A stretch of 16,844 bases of DNA from Clostridia bacterium (GTDB taxonomy: Bacteria; Bacillota_A; Clostridia; Christensenellales; Aristaeellaceae): positions 1 through 16,844 of the forward strand of contig JAFQIF010000110.1 in NCBI GenBank assembly GCA_017397695.1, given 5' to 3'. The notes beneath the pieces were generated by a model. It was given only the letters and a program-made list of their open reading frames with translations, made no database searches and was not told where the DNA came from. A program made the translations under genes and the position numbers. Of this stretch, positions 1 through 5,301 are shown one piece after another. Numbering within the stretch: position 1 is the stretch's first letter; the number at the start of each line of letters is the position of its first letter.

Positions 1-44
1 AGCAAAAGCGAGTGGTTTTTAATTTGCTCTCCGTTGTGCCTACT

Positions 45-144
45 CTCCCGGGCGGCCTTAGACAAGTACAACATTGTACTTTGCTAGGTTGCCTGTGGGC
101 GGCGTCCAGTGGACTCAGAAAAGCCCACGGGCAACGCCCGGGAG
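45..144 (+). repeat. Type A three-way-junction repeat, copy R1
   Basis: A closing stem of 10 perfect pairs (45-54 with 135-144, CTCCCGGGCG/CGCCCGGGAG) encloses two arms. The first arm pairs 60-71 with 74-85 (12 positions, two mismatches). The second pairs 88-100 with 123-135 (13 positions, one G.T) and carries an inner 4-bp hairpin at 104-114 with loop AGT. It is the most diverged copy: its arms differ in sequence from the other copies yet still pair. Upstream, 39-54 is the exact reverse complement of 309-324 in the neighbouring type B copy. Whether it is a transcribed RNA or a DNA element is inference. Confidence 0.7.
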
Positions 145-166
145 CGCTTCATGCAGAGCAGCTTTC

Positions 167-192
167 AGCCTCAGCTGTAGCTGTGGCTTTTT
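167..192 (+). terminator. Terminator-like hairpin between R1 and R2
   Basis: The stem starts with AGCC (167-170) against GGCT (185-188), continues through CAGC/GCTG with one T-T mismatch, and runs into TTTTT at 188-192. The equivalent hairpin in the second cluster (2447-2472) has T.G where this one has T-T. Confidence 0.5.
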
Positions 193-199
193 CATATCC

Positions 200-337
200 A
201 ATCGGACAAGTTCTTTATTATCCGCCCATCCCAGCAAACGTGCAACATAGTACTTGGCTAGGTTCAGCCATGGCGGCGCCCGGTGGGCGCAGAACAGCCA
301 TGGCTGAACGCCCGGGAGAGTAGGACGTTGCCGGATT
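200..337 (+). repeat. Type B 5S-tailed structured repeat, copy R2
   Basis: The 3' part is related to the 5S rRNA gene of this window. It shares GTACTTGGCT (250-259) and the block from 310 to 326 with 5S positions 2221-2230 and 2238-2254, and continues into the same CCGGATTCC tail. Where 5S has 7 nt (2231-2237), this copy has 50 nt (260-309) forming a perfect 13-bp stem (262-274/297-309) topped by a 6-bp hairpin (276-281/285-290). A bulged terminal helix pairs 200-213 with 323-337 (AATC/GATT, GG/CC, CAA/TTG, GTTC/GGAC). The 5' half is not clearly 5S-like. It matches R5 at all but 3 of 138 positions by my count. Confidence 0.75.
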
Positions 338-339
338 CC

Positions 340-379
340 ATATGAAAAAGCCTCAGCTTAAGCTGGGGCTTTTTCATAT
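340..379 (+). terminator. Bidirectional terminator-like hairpin after R2
   Basis: A near-perfect inverted repeat of 20 positions per arm centred at 359/360, containing GAAAAAGCC and GGCTTTTTC with one G.T pair, so it has a T-run on either strand. The same hairpin follows the 5S rRNA gene at 2268-2307. Confidence 0.75.
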
Positions 380-398
380 CCAATCGGTGATTTCCAAC

Positions 399-496
399 CT
401 CCCGGGCAGCCTCAGCCAAGTGCGTAAGTACTTGGCTAGGTTCAGCCATGGCGGCGCCCAGTGGGCACAATACAGCCATGGGCGAATGCCTGGGAG
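399..496 (+). repeat. Type A three-way-junction repeat, copy R3
   Basis: The closing stem pairs 399-408 with 487-496 (10 bp, one G.T). Arm one is a perfect 8-bp hairpin (AGCCAAGT 414-421, ACTTGGCT 430-437, loop of 8). Arm two pairs 440-452 with 475-487, with two mismatches, and carries an inner hairpin 454-459/463-468 with one mismatch. Together with its upstream hairpin it matches the segment after the 5S gene: 311-496 against 2239-2424 differ at 10 of 186 positions by my count. It ends 34 bases before the stop codon of the convergent VOC gene. Confidence 0.75.
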
Positions 497-530
497 TACT
501 CAGCGCAGAGCTAATCTTTGCTGCTGTTTG

Positions 531-935
531 TTATGCCTCATCTTCAGGAGACCAATCCTCTGCGGGCTTGTGCTGCGGCATTGTCAGAAACCATTTGACC
601 CCGAATTGATCGCTCACGATGGCAGCGCAGGGGCTCCAGGGCAATTCACCAATTTCCATATGCACTCTGCCTCCGTCGGAAAGAAGAGTGAACGCCCGTT
701 CCAGTTCATTGCGGGTGTCGAAATTCACGCCCAGTTCAATGGGATGATTGTCTGCATAGGTGTCCTGCTTTGCTTCCACAACGGAGCAAAAAGGCTTGCT
801 GTGTCTAAGCAGTTCTGAATGAAAATAAGTCCCATCCTTGTTCAGAACATGATATCCAAGCTCCAAGCCAAAGGCTGCTTGATATAATGAGATAGCCTTG
901 GGACTGTTTTTTACGTAAATGCCAATGCCAATCAT
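531..935 (-). CDS. VOC (glyoxalase/PhnB-like) family protein
   Basis: 134 residues, about the length of one vicinal oxygen chelate domain. The N-terminal strand-helix with YVKN..KAI.LYQAAFGLELG (about residues 7-28) and a C-terminal half with a histidine in GRVHMEIGELPW and then DQFGVKW are typical of PhnB/YjdN-like members of the superfamily. Members are metal enzymes or resistance and binding proteins; the substrate cannot be told here. The start is set by ATG at 935 (minus) with GGAGGA about 10 bases upstream. The gene is monocistronic and converges on repeat R3. Confidence 0.8.
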   Translation of the reverse strand: MIGIGIYVKNSPKAISLYQAAFGLELGYHVLNKDGTYFHSELLRHSKPFCSVVEAKQDTYADNHPIELGVNFDTRNELERAFTLLSDGGRVHMEIGELPWSPCAAIVSDQFGVKWFLTMPQHKPAEDWSPEDEA

Positions 936-1072
936 GTTTGTTTTTCCTCCAATTGTTTTTGATGCTGCTCCTGTGCTTCCTGAACGCTAGCAGGATTATT
1001 TTATTTTCCTTCCATCTGCATAAAAGGAAGACCTGTGTTTTACCTTGCGCGGCATTTCATTTTGATTATCTC

Positions 1073-1101
1073 ATTCTATCACACAGACATCCATGAAACA
1101 A
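1073..1101 (-). promoter_or_regulatory. Promoter of the VOC gene
   Basis: On the minus strand, TTGTTT (1096-1101) and TAGAAT (1073-1078) are separated by exactly 17 bases. This leaves a 5' untranslated leader of roughly 130 bases. Confidence 0.5.
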
Positions 1102-1157
1102 TGACGCACTTCTATATGCATACAGTGTGAATGAAATGCGAATGGCTTTCAGATATA

Positions 1158-1200
1158 GGCGAACACCCGGGAGTGCTCCTTACATAGAAACTCATACAGT
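1158..1200 (+). repeat. Decayed 3' tail of a type A repeat
   Basis: GGCGAACACCCGGGAGTGCT (1158-1177) differs by two transitions from the end of copy R4 (GGCGAACGCCCGGGAGCGCT, 2409-2428). It then continues with an ACTCATACAG..TTC stretch shared with the relic at 2671-2706. No matching 5' arm is visible. The rest of the 936-1282 gap holds only the promoters of the two divergent genes. Confidence 0.5.
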
Positions 1201-1243
1201 TTCCTATCACCGTCCGTGCCTCCTTTTCTTGAACGTATACTTG

Positions 1244-1252
1244 TGCTATAAT
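1244..1252 (+). promoter_or_regulatory. Extended -10 promoter of the HD-domain gene
   Basis: TGC followed by TATAAT (1247-1252) is an extended -10 element. No good -35 is present at 17 bases; a TTGAAC lies only 12 bases upstream. Confidence 0.5.
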
Positions 1253-1282
1253 GTGGCCATCCATATTCGGGGAGGAAAGAGC

Positions 1283-1888
1283 ATGCTTACGCCTGGCAAA
1301 GCGCAGGAGGAACTCCAACTCGCTGTACAGATGAATCCTGGACCATGGGAACAGCACAGCATTTCTGTGGCGAATAATGCACGGCTCATCACTCAGCATG
1401 TTCCGCATATGGACAGCGAAAAGGCGTATGTCATGGGCCTCATGCACGATATCGGCCGCAGAGCAGGTGTGGCGGGGATCCGGCATATCTTCGATGGCTA
1501 TGACTATATGATGCGTATGGGTGAGCCGGAGATCGCGCGGATCTGTTTGACGCATTCCTTTCCAATCAAGGATGTGAAAACATTCTTTGGAAAATACGAC
1601 TGCACGCAGGAGCAGCTTGGTTTCCTTCAGGATTTTCTGACAAACCACGAATTCGACGACTACGATATTCTGATTCAGCTCTGCGATGCCATCTCGCTGC
1701 CAAACGGCGCGTGCATTATGGAAAAAAGGCTGATCGACGTCGCACTGCGTCATGGTCTGCCGGATTTTACCATTGAAAAGTGGAAGGCATTCATGCGGAC
1801 GAAGACGCATTTTGATCGGCTGTGCGGCTGTAATGTGTATGAGCTGCTGCCTAATGTGCTCGAAAACTCATCTGTAAATCTTATCTGA
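1283..1888 (+). CDS. HD-domain metal-dependent phosphohydrolase
   Basis: 201 residues from ATG 1283, chosen because GGGGAGGAAAG lies just upstream; an upstream in-frame ATG at 1127 has no such site and lies before the promoter. The protein has the HD signature: H25, H55-D56 in MGLMHDIGRR, and a downstream D135 in LIQLCDAI, with further histidines at 68 and 91. HD proteins of this size hydrolyse phosphate esters such as nucleotides or nucleotide second messengers; the substrate is unknown here. Only 13 bases separate it from the next small gene, so the two are probably cotranscribed. Confidence 0.85.
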   Translation: MLTPGKAQEELQLAVQMNPGPWEQHSISVANNARLITQHVPHMDSEKAYVMGLMHDIGRRAGVAGIRHIFDGYDYMMRMGEPEIARICLTHSFPIKDVKTFFGKYDCTQEQLGFLQDFLTNHEFDDYDILIQLCDAISLPNGACIMEKRLIDVALRHGLPDFTIEKWKAFMRTKTHFDRLCGCNVYELLPNVLENSSVNLI

Positions 1889-1901
1889 AGGGGGAGACGA
1901 G

Positions 1902-2048
1902 ATGAATCAGCATGTAACCAACAGTATGTGCATTGGCATGGCGGTGGGGATTGCCGTATCTGTCGCAATGGGCATCAATCTGGCGCTCGGCATCGCACTG
2001 GGAATGCTGGCAGGCGTTGCCGTAGGCGAGATCAGCAAAAACAGATGA
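1902..2048 (+). CDS. Small glycine-rich membrane peptide
   Basis: 48 residues starting MNQHVTNSMCIGMAVG, with a long hydrophobic stretch (about residues 9-42) rich in G-x-x-x-G/A spacing (GMAVGIAVSVAMG, ALGIALGMLAG, VAVGEI) and a short basic tail KNR. This fits one or two glycine-zipper membrane helices. GGGGGAGACGAG precedes the ATG. It lies directly after the HD gene and directly before the 5S promoter, which starts 38 bases after its stop. Similar short proteins are frequent in Firmicutes; the function is unknown. Confidence 0.65.
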   Translation: MNQHVTNSMCIGMAVGIAVSVAMGINLALGIALGMLAGVAVGEISKNR

Positions 2049-2085
2049 GCGATCAAAGCGTATCCATTAAGCTGAGAAATCCCTG

Positions 2086-2114
2086 TTGACAATGGGTTTT
2101 GCATATGCTATAAT
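2086..2114 (+). promoter_or_regulatory. Consensus sigma-A promoter of the 5S rRNA gene
   Basis: TTGACA (2086-2091), a 17-base spacer and TATAAT (2109-2114), a perfect match to the housekeeping consensus. Transcription would start near 2121, about 27 bases before the mature 5S end. Confidence 0.85.
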
Positions 2115-2147
2115 CTCCACCGTTGTCAGGGAAGCCTGCAAGAACAT

Positions 2148-2264
<117 letters not shown>

Positions 2265-2267
2265 TCC

Positions 2268-2307
2268 ATATGAAAAAGCCTCAGCTTTAGCTGGGGCTTT
2301 TTCATAT
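2268..2307 (+). terminator. Terminator of the 5S rRNA gene
   Basis: 19-position arms (2268-2286 with 2289-2307) contain GAAAAAGCC and GGCTTTTTC with one T.G pair, giving a strong hairpin that ends in a T-run. It begins 4 bases after the 5S gene. A further complementarity lies outside it: GATT (2262-2265) and AATC (2310-2313). Confidence 0.8.
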
Positions 2308-2326
2308 CCAATCGGTGATTTCCAAC

Positions 2327-2424
2327 CTCCCGGGCAGCCTCAGCCAAGTGCGTAAGTACTTGGCTAGGTGAGCCCATGGCGGTGCCCAGTGGGCACAATA
2401 CAGCCATGGGCGAACGCCCGGGAG
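2327..2424 (+). repeat. Type A three-way-junction repeat, copy R4
   Basis: The best-paired type A copy. The closing stem CTCCCGGGC (2327-2335) pairs with GCCCGGGAG (2416-2424). Arm one AGCCAAGT (2342-2349) pairs with ACTTGGCT (2358-2365). Arm two GCCCATGGC (2372-2380) pairs with GCCATGGGC (2403-2411) and carries an inner GTGCCC/GGGCAC hairpin (2382-2387/2391-2396). All of these stems are perfect. It lies 20 bases downstream of the 5S terminator. Confidence 0.8.
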
Positions 2425-2446
2425 CGCTTCATGCAGAGCAGCTTTC

Positions 2447-2472
2447 AGCCTCAGCTTTAGCTGGGGCTTTTT
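2447..2472 (+). terminator. Terminator-like hairpin between R4 and R5
   Basis: AGCCTCAGCT (2447-2456) pairs with AGCTGGGGCT (2459-2468) with one T.G pair and a minimal loop, followed by TTTTT. Confidence 0.55.
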
Positions 2473-2479
2473 CATATCC

Positions 2480-2617
2480 AATCGGACAAGTTCTTTATTA
2501 TCCGCCCATCCCAGCAAACGTGCAACATAGTACTTGGCTAGGTTCAGCCATGGCGGCACCCAGTGGGCGCAGAACAGCCATGGCTGAATGCCCGGGAGAG
2601 TAGGACGTTGCCGGATT
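2480..2617 (+). repeat. Type B 5S-tailed structured repeat, copy R5
   Basis: Near-identical to R2. The wider block 135-337 against 2415-2617 differs at 5 of 203 positions by my count, so the two clusters share a recent duplication or conversion. It has the same bulged terminal helix (2480-2493 with 2603-2617), the same long hairpin inserted in the 5S-like 3' half, and the tail GGGAGAGTAGGAC..TGCCGGATTCC. It is followed at once by a different terminator (2620-2656). Confidence 0.75.
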
Positions 2618-2619
2618 CC

Positions 2620-2656
2620 AAATAAAGACACACCCAATCGGGTGTGTTTTTTATTT
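2620..2656 (+). terminator. Terminator at the end of the 5S/repeat cluster
   Basis: ACACACCC (2628-2635), loop AATC, GGGTGTGT (2640-2647), followed by a run of T residues. Flanking A-rich and T-rich bases extend the stem. Confidence 0.85.
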
Positions 2657-2830
2657 ACCCCGGACAGCGTCCGGGAGCGAGTATTGCGAAATACTCATAC
2701 AGCTTCGTTCGCGTAAAGTGAATCAGGGTGGAGAAGAGCCCTTCCTCTACAGAGGATTACGGTATATGTAATGCTGTTATAGTCAGCGCCCGGGAGCGGA
2801 TAGCGAAGAACACCCAAATGTGTGTCTATT
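2657..2830 (+). repeat. Degenerate repeat relics with hairpins, no gene
   Basis: This is most of the gap before the acetyltransferase gene. It holds a 7-bp hairpin CCCGGAC-AGC-GTCCGGG (2659-2675), a second 7-bp hairpin (2679-2685/2690-2696), and two copies of the C(C/T)CCGGGAGCG repeat tail (near 2669-2679 and 2787-2797). The second copy is followed by a worn version (about 2810-2826) of the ACACCC/GTGTGT terminator. The ACTCATACAG stretch is shared with 1191-1199. I see no coding sequence. Confidence 0.45.
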
Positions 2831-2967
2831 AATTTTCTCCCAGAAGAATCCTGCTTTCACAGAATTATGTCATGCACAGAATTGCGCTTGCATGAATCTC
2901 CTTCATATTGCCATCTATATTTAGATACTTGATAAGGCTTGGACTTTTCAATTTGGCAAGAGTACGA

Positions 2968-2973
2968 TATAAT
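2968..2973 (+). promoter_or_regulatory. Possible -10 of the RimJ/RimL-like gene
   Basis: TATAAT 33 bases before the start codon. The base composition around it is AT-rich and no clear -35 is seen at 16-18 bases. Confidence 0.4.
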
Positions 2974-3005
2974 ACGAACATGAATTCGGATGGAGCTGAG
3001 CGAGC

Positions 3006-3569
3006 ATGAAGCATAAAGGAACTGTTAGAATAGAAACGGATAGGCTGATATTGAGAAGGTTTACTACTGAAGACGTCCATTCGGCTTTTAGGAACTGGAT
3101 GAGTGACAAAAACGTGACCGAGTATTTGCGCTGGCCGACTCATACCAGCATCAATATCACTGCAAGTGTCTTGAATGATTGGATTGCTGGGTACGAAAGG
3201 TCAGTATTCTACCAGTGGGCCATTGTGCTTAAGGTGATTAATGAACCAATTGGTTCTATCTCTGTAGTTGATATGGATGAAAAGACAGAGAAAGTTCATA
3301 TCGGATATTGCATTGGAAGCAGGTGGTGGCATTCTGGCTTTACAAGTGAAGCGTTTTCAGCAATTATTCCTTTTTTCTTTGATCAGGTTGGTGTAAAACG
3401 GATTGAAGCTCAGCATGATCCCCAGAACTCTAATTCCGGCCGTGTGATGAAGAAGTGCGGTCTGGTGTATGAAGGTACTCTGAGGAAAGCCGATTGGAGC
3501 AATAAAGGCATTGTGGATGCGTGTATATATAGTATACTTGCGTCAGATTATTACAAGGATAACGCATAA
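3006..3569 (+). CDS. GNAT acetyltransferase, RimJ/RimL type
   Basis: 187 residues, the usual size of this family. It opens with RIETDRLILRRFTTEDVHSAFRNW and a tryptophan-rich stretch typical of RimJ/RimL-like GNAT proteins. Next come VINEPIGSISVVD (beta strands 4-5), HIGYCIGSRWWHSGFTSEAFSAI (the acetyl-CoA binding turn, in relaxed form) and VKRIEAQHDPQNSNSGRVMKKCGL. It would move an acetyl group from acetyl-CoA to an amine; the substrate is unknown. It is more AT-rich than the genes around it and uses AGA/AGG arginine codons, which hints at recent acquisition. The stop lies 27 bases before the next start. Confidence 0.85.
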   Translation: MKHKGTVRIETDRLILRRFTTEDVHSAFRNWMSDKNVTEYLRWPTHTSINITASVLNDWIAGYERSVFYQWAIVLKVINEPIGSISVVDMDEKTEKVHIGYCIGSRWWHSGFTSEAFSAIIPFFFDQVGVKRIEAQHDPQNSNSGRVMKKCGLVYEGTLRKADWSNKGIVDACIYSILASDYYKDNA

Positions 3570-3596
3570 TGAATCCGGATTTACGAGGTAACGAAT

Positions 3597-4421
3597 ATGA
3601 CCATCAACGACTACCAAACCCTCGCTATGCGCACGCTCAACCCGGCGCTGAGCAAGAAGGACGTCTTGATCAACGGCGTGATGGGCCTGTGCGGCGAAGC
3701 TGGCGAGGCGATCGATATTGTGAAAAAGCATCTTGCACAGGGGCATGATCTTGATCGTAATGCGCTCATCAAGGAACTCGGTGACGTCGCCTGGTATCTG
3801 GCCGAAACGGCCTATGCGCTGGATGTGTCGCTCGAGGAAGTCTTTCAGAGAAACATTGATAAGCTGAAAGCTCGCTATCCGCAGGGATTTGAGACGGAAA
3901 GATCGCTGCATCGCGGTGATGATATGCGCATTGAGCGCGCAAAACCGGACGATGTGGATGCAGTCTTTGCGCTCTATCATTCTCTTCTCGATACGCCCTA
4001 CAGCACCTGGAGCGAGGAGTATCCCTCCCGTGAACTTGTTGCGGAGGACGTGAGGGGCGGCAAAACCATTGTCATGCGCGATCCTTCCGGCAGAATCGTT
4101 GCGGCGATTGCGCTGCTGCCTGGCGAGGAAGAGGATGAGTTTGACGATATGGCGCCATGGTATGCAGATGCCCAAAAGTGGGCTGTGCCGTCACGCCTCG
4201 GCGTTGCGGTGGATCAGCAGGGGAAGGGGATTGCCAAGCGCATGCTGACGGCAGCCCTGGACGCTGCACGCCAGGAGGGCAGCGATGCTGTGCGTTTTCT
4301 GGTTGCCAAGCGAAATCCGATTCCTCAGCGTGCTTATGCAAGTCTAAACTTTGATGTCTGCGGAGAGTGCGAATTGTGGGGCGAGCACTGGCTTTGCTAT
4401 CAAAAGCGCCTTGCTCCGTAA
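3597..4421 (+). CDS. MazG-like pyrophosphohydrolase fused to GNAT acetyltransferase
   Basis: 274 residues in one uninterrupted frame. Residues 1-105 are a MazG-type nucleotide pyrophosphohydrolase domain, with the metal-binding pattern E34-x-x-E37 (GLCGEAGEAID) and E60-x-x-D63 (KELGDVAWYLAE). Residues 110-274 are a GNAT domain starting at M110 RIERAKPDDVDAVFALY, with the acetyl-CoA loop VPSRLGVAVDQQGKGIAKRML. M110 has no ribosome binding site of its own (the bases before it read CGGTGATGAT), which argues for a true fusion. GAGGTAAC precedes the first ATG. MazG domains usually remove non-canonical or excess nucleoside triphosphates; the acetylated target is unknown. Confidence 0.85.
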   Translation: MTINDYQTLAMRTLNPALSKKDVLINGVMGLCGEAGEAIDIVKKHLAQGHDLDRNALIKELGDVAWYLAETAYALDVSLEEVFQRNIDKLKARYPQGFETERSLHRGDDMRIERAKPDDVDAVFALYHSLLDTPYSTWSEEYPSRELVAEDVRGGKTIVMRDPSGRIVAAIALLPGEEEDEFDDMAPWYADAQKWAVPSRLGVAVDQQGKGIAKRMLTAALDAARQEGSDAVRFLVAKRNPIPQRAYASLNFDVCGECELWGEHWLCYQKRLAP

Positions 4422-4439
4422 GAAAAACCATGGTATACT
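4411..4439 (+). promoter_or_regulatory. Promoter of trmB inside the upstream gene's end
   Basis: TTGCTC (4411-4416), 17 bases, then TGG-TATACT (4434-4439), an extended -10. It overlaps the stop codon of the MazG-GNAT gene. Transcription would start near 4446, just before the hairpin at 4463. Confidence 0.5.
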
Positions 4440-4462
4440 GTACATACGTATGAATATTTTCT

Positions 4463-4492
4463 GGGTCAGTCATGCGTGACTGATCCTTTTTT
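4463..4492 (+). terminator. Intrinsic terminator / possible attenuator before trmB
   Basis: GGGTCAGTCA (4463-4472), loop TGCG, TGACTGATCC (4477-4486) with one G.T pair, then six T (4487-4492). It ends the MazG-GNAT unit. It also lies between the likely trmB promoter and its ribosome binding site (4495-4500), so it could attenuate trmB. Confidence 0.8.
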
Positions 4493-4510
4493 ATGGAGGA
4501 AATTGTTCCT

Positions 4511-5269
4511 ATGCATATGCGCACAAAAAAATGGGCAAAGCCGGAATTGGCTGCTTGTCCGTATTTTACCGATGAAGCGGAAAAGTATCGTGGTCATTGG
4601 CGTGAGTGCTTTGAAAAGGATCAGCCGCTGTATCTGGAACTGGGCTGCGGCAAGGGCATTTCGACTGCGGCAATGGTATACGATAATCAGGATATCAACT
4701 TTATTGCTATGGACATCACCTGCAACGTCCTGGGCGATACGCGCCGCAATATTGCTAAAACATACGGCGATCAGCCGGTAAAAAACGCAATGATCACGCG
4801 TTATAATATCGAAGATATCCGCAAAGTTTTTGCTCCGGAAGATCGAGTGGAGCGGATCTATATCAATTTCTGCAATCCGTGGACAAAGCGCCCCAAGTAT
4901 GCCAAGCGCAGGCTGACCCATCCTCGCCAGCTGATGCAGTATCGCGATTTCCTTGTGGATGGCGGACAGATCTGGTTTAAGACGGACGATATGCCGCTGT
5001 TCACCGAGTCGCTGCCGTATTTCCATGCCTGCGGTTTTGAGATGCGATATCTGGTCAATGATCTGCATGCTGCTGGATTTACGCCCAATTACATCAGTGA
5101 GCACGAAAAGATGTATACGGAGAAGGGTGTGCCGATCAAGTTTGTCATCTTCGAAAAAAAGCCTGGAGAGGTAGAAATCGATCCTGTTCGCTGGGTGATG
5201 CCCGGTGCGTTTGCGAAGCTGCGTGAGGAAGCCGAGGCGCAGGAAAAGATCGAAGAGGCTGACGAATAA
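4511..5269 (+). CDS. trmB: tRNA (guanine-N7-)-methyltransferase
   Basis: 252 residues. TrmB uses S-adenosylmethionine to make 7-methylguanosine at position 46 of tRNA variable loops. It has the SAM-binding LELGCGKG (residues 42-49), the family's RIYINFCNPWTK..YAKRRLTHPRQL, and the late FKTDD and N-Y-x-S-E-H-E-K substrate region (around EHEKMYTEKGVPI). I chose ATG 4511 because GGAGGA at 4495-4500 sits 10 bases upstream; an ATG at 4493 overlaps that site. The end carries an acidic tail (EEAEAQEKIEEADE). It is followed 32 bases later by the lipid kinase gene and may share its transcript. Confidence 0.93.
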   Translation: MHMRTKKWAKPELAACPYFTDEAEKYRGHWRECFEKDQPLYLELGCGKGISTAAMVYDNQDINFIAMDITCNVLGDTRRNIAKTYGDQPVKNAMITRYNIEDIRKVFAPEDRVERIYINFCNPWTKRPKYAKRRLTHPRQLMQYRDFLVDGGQIWFKTDDMPLFTESLPYFHACGFEMRYLVNDLHAAGFTPNYISEHEKMYTEKGVPIKFVIFEKKPGEVEIDPVRWVMPGAFAKLREEAEAQEKIEEADE

Positions 5270-5301
5270 GGTTTCTATACAAAAGATGAGGAGGGCGTCG
5301 C

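Noticed and set aside
1..500. CRISPR-like spaced repeats
   Set aside because: Units are long, alternate between two types, contain internal stems and are separated by terminator hairpins, with no short identical repeats and unique spacers, and no cas genes.
3924..4421. GNAT half of the fusion as a separate gene starting at Met110
   Set aside because: No ribosome binding site precedes it and the frame is continuous from the MazG domain.
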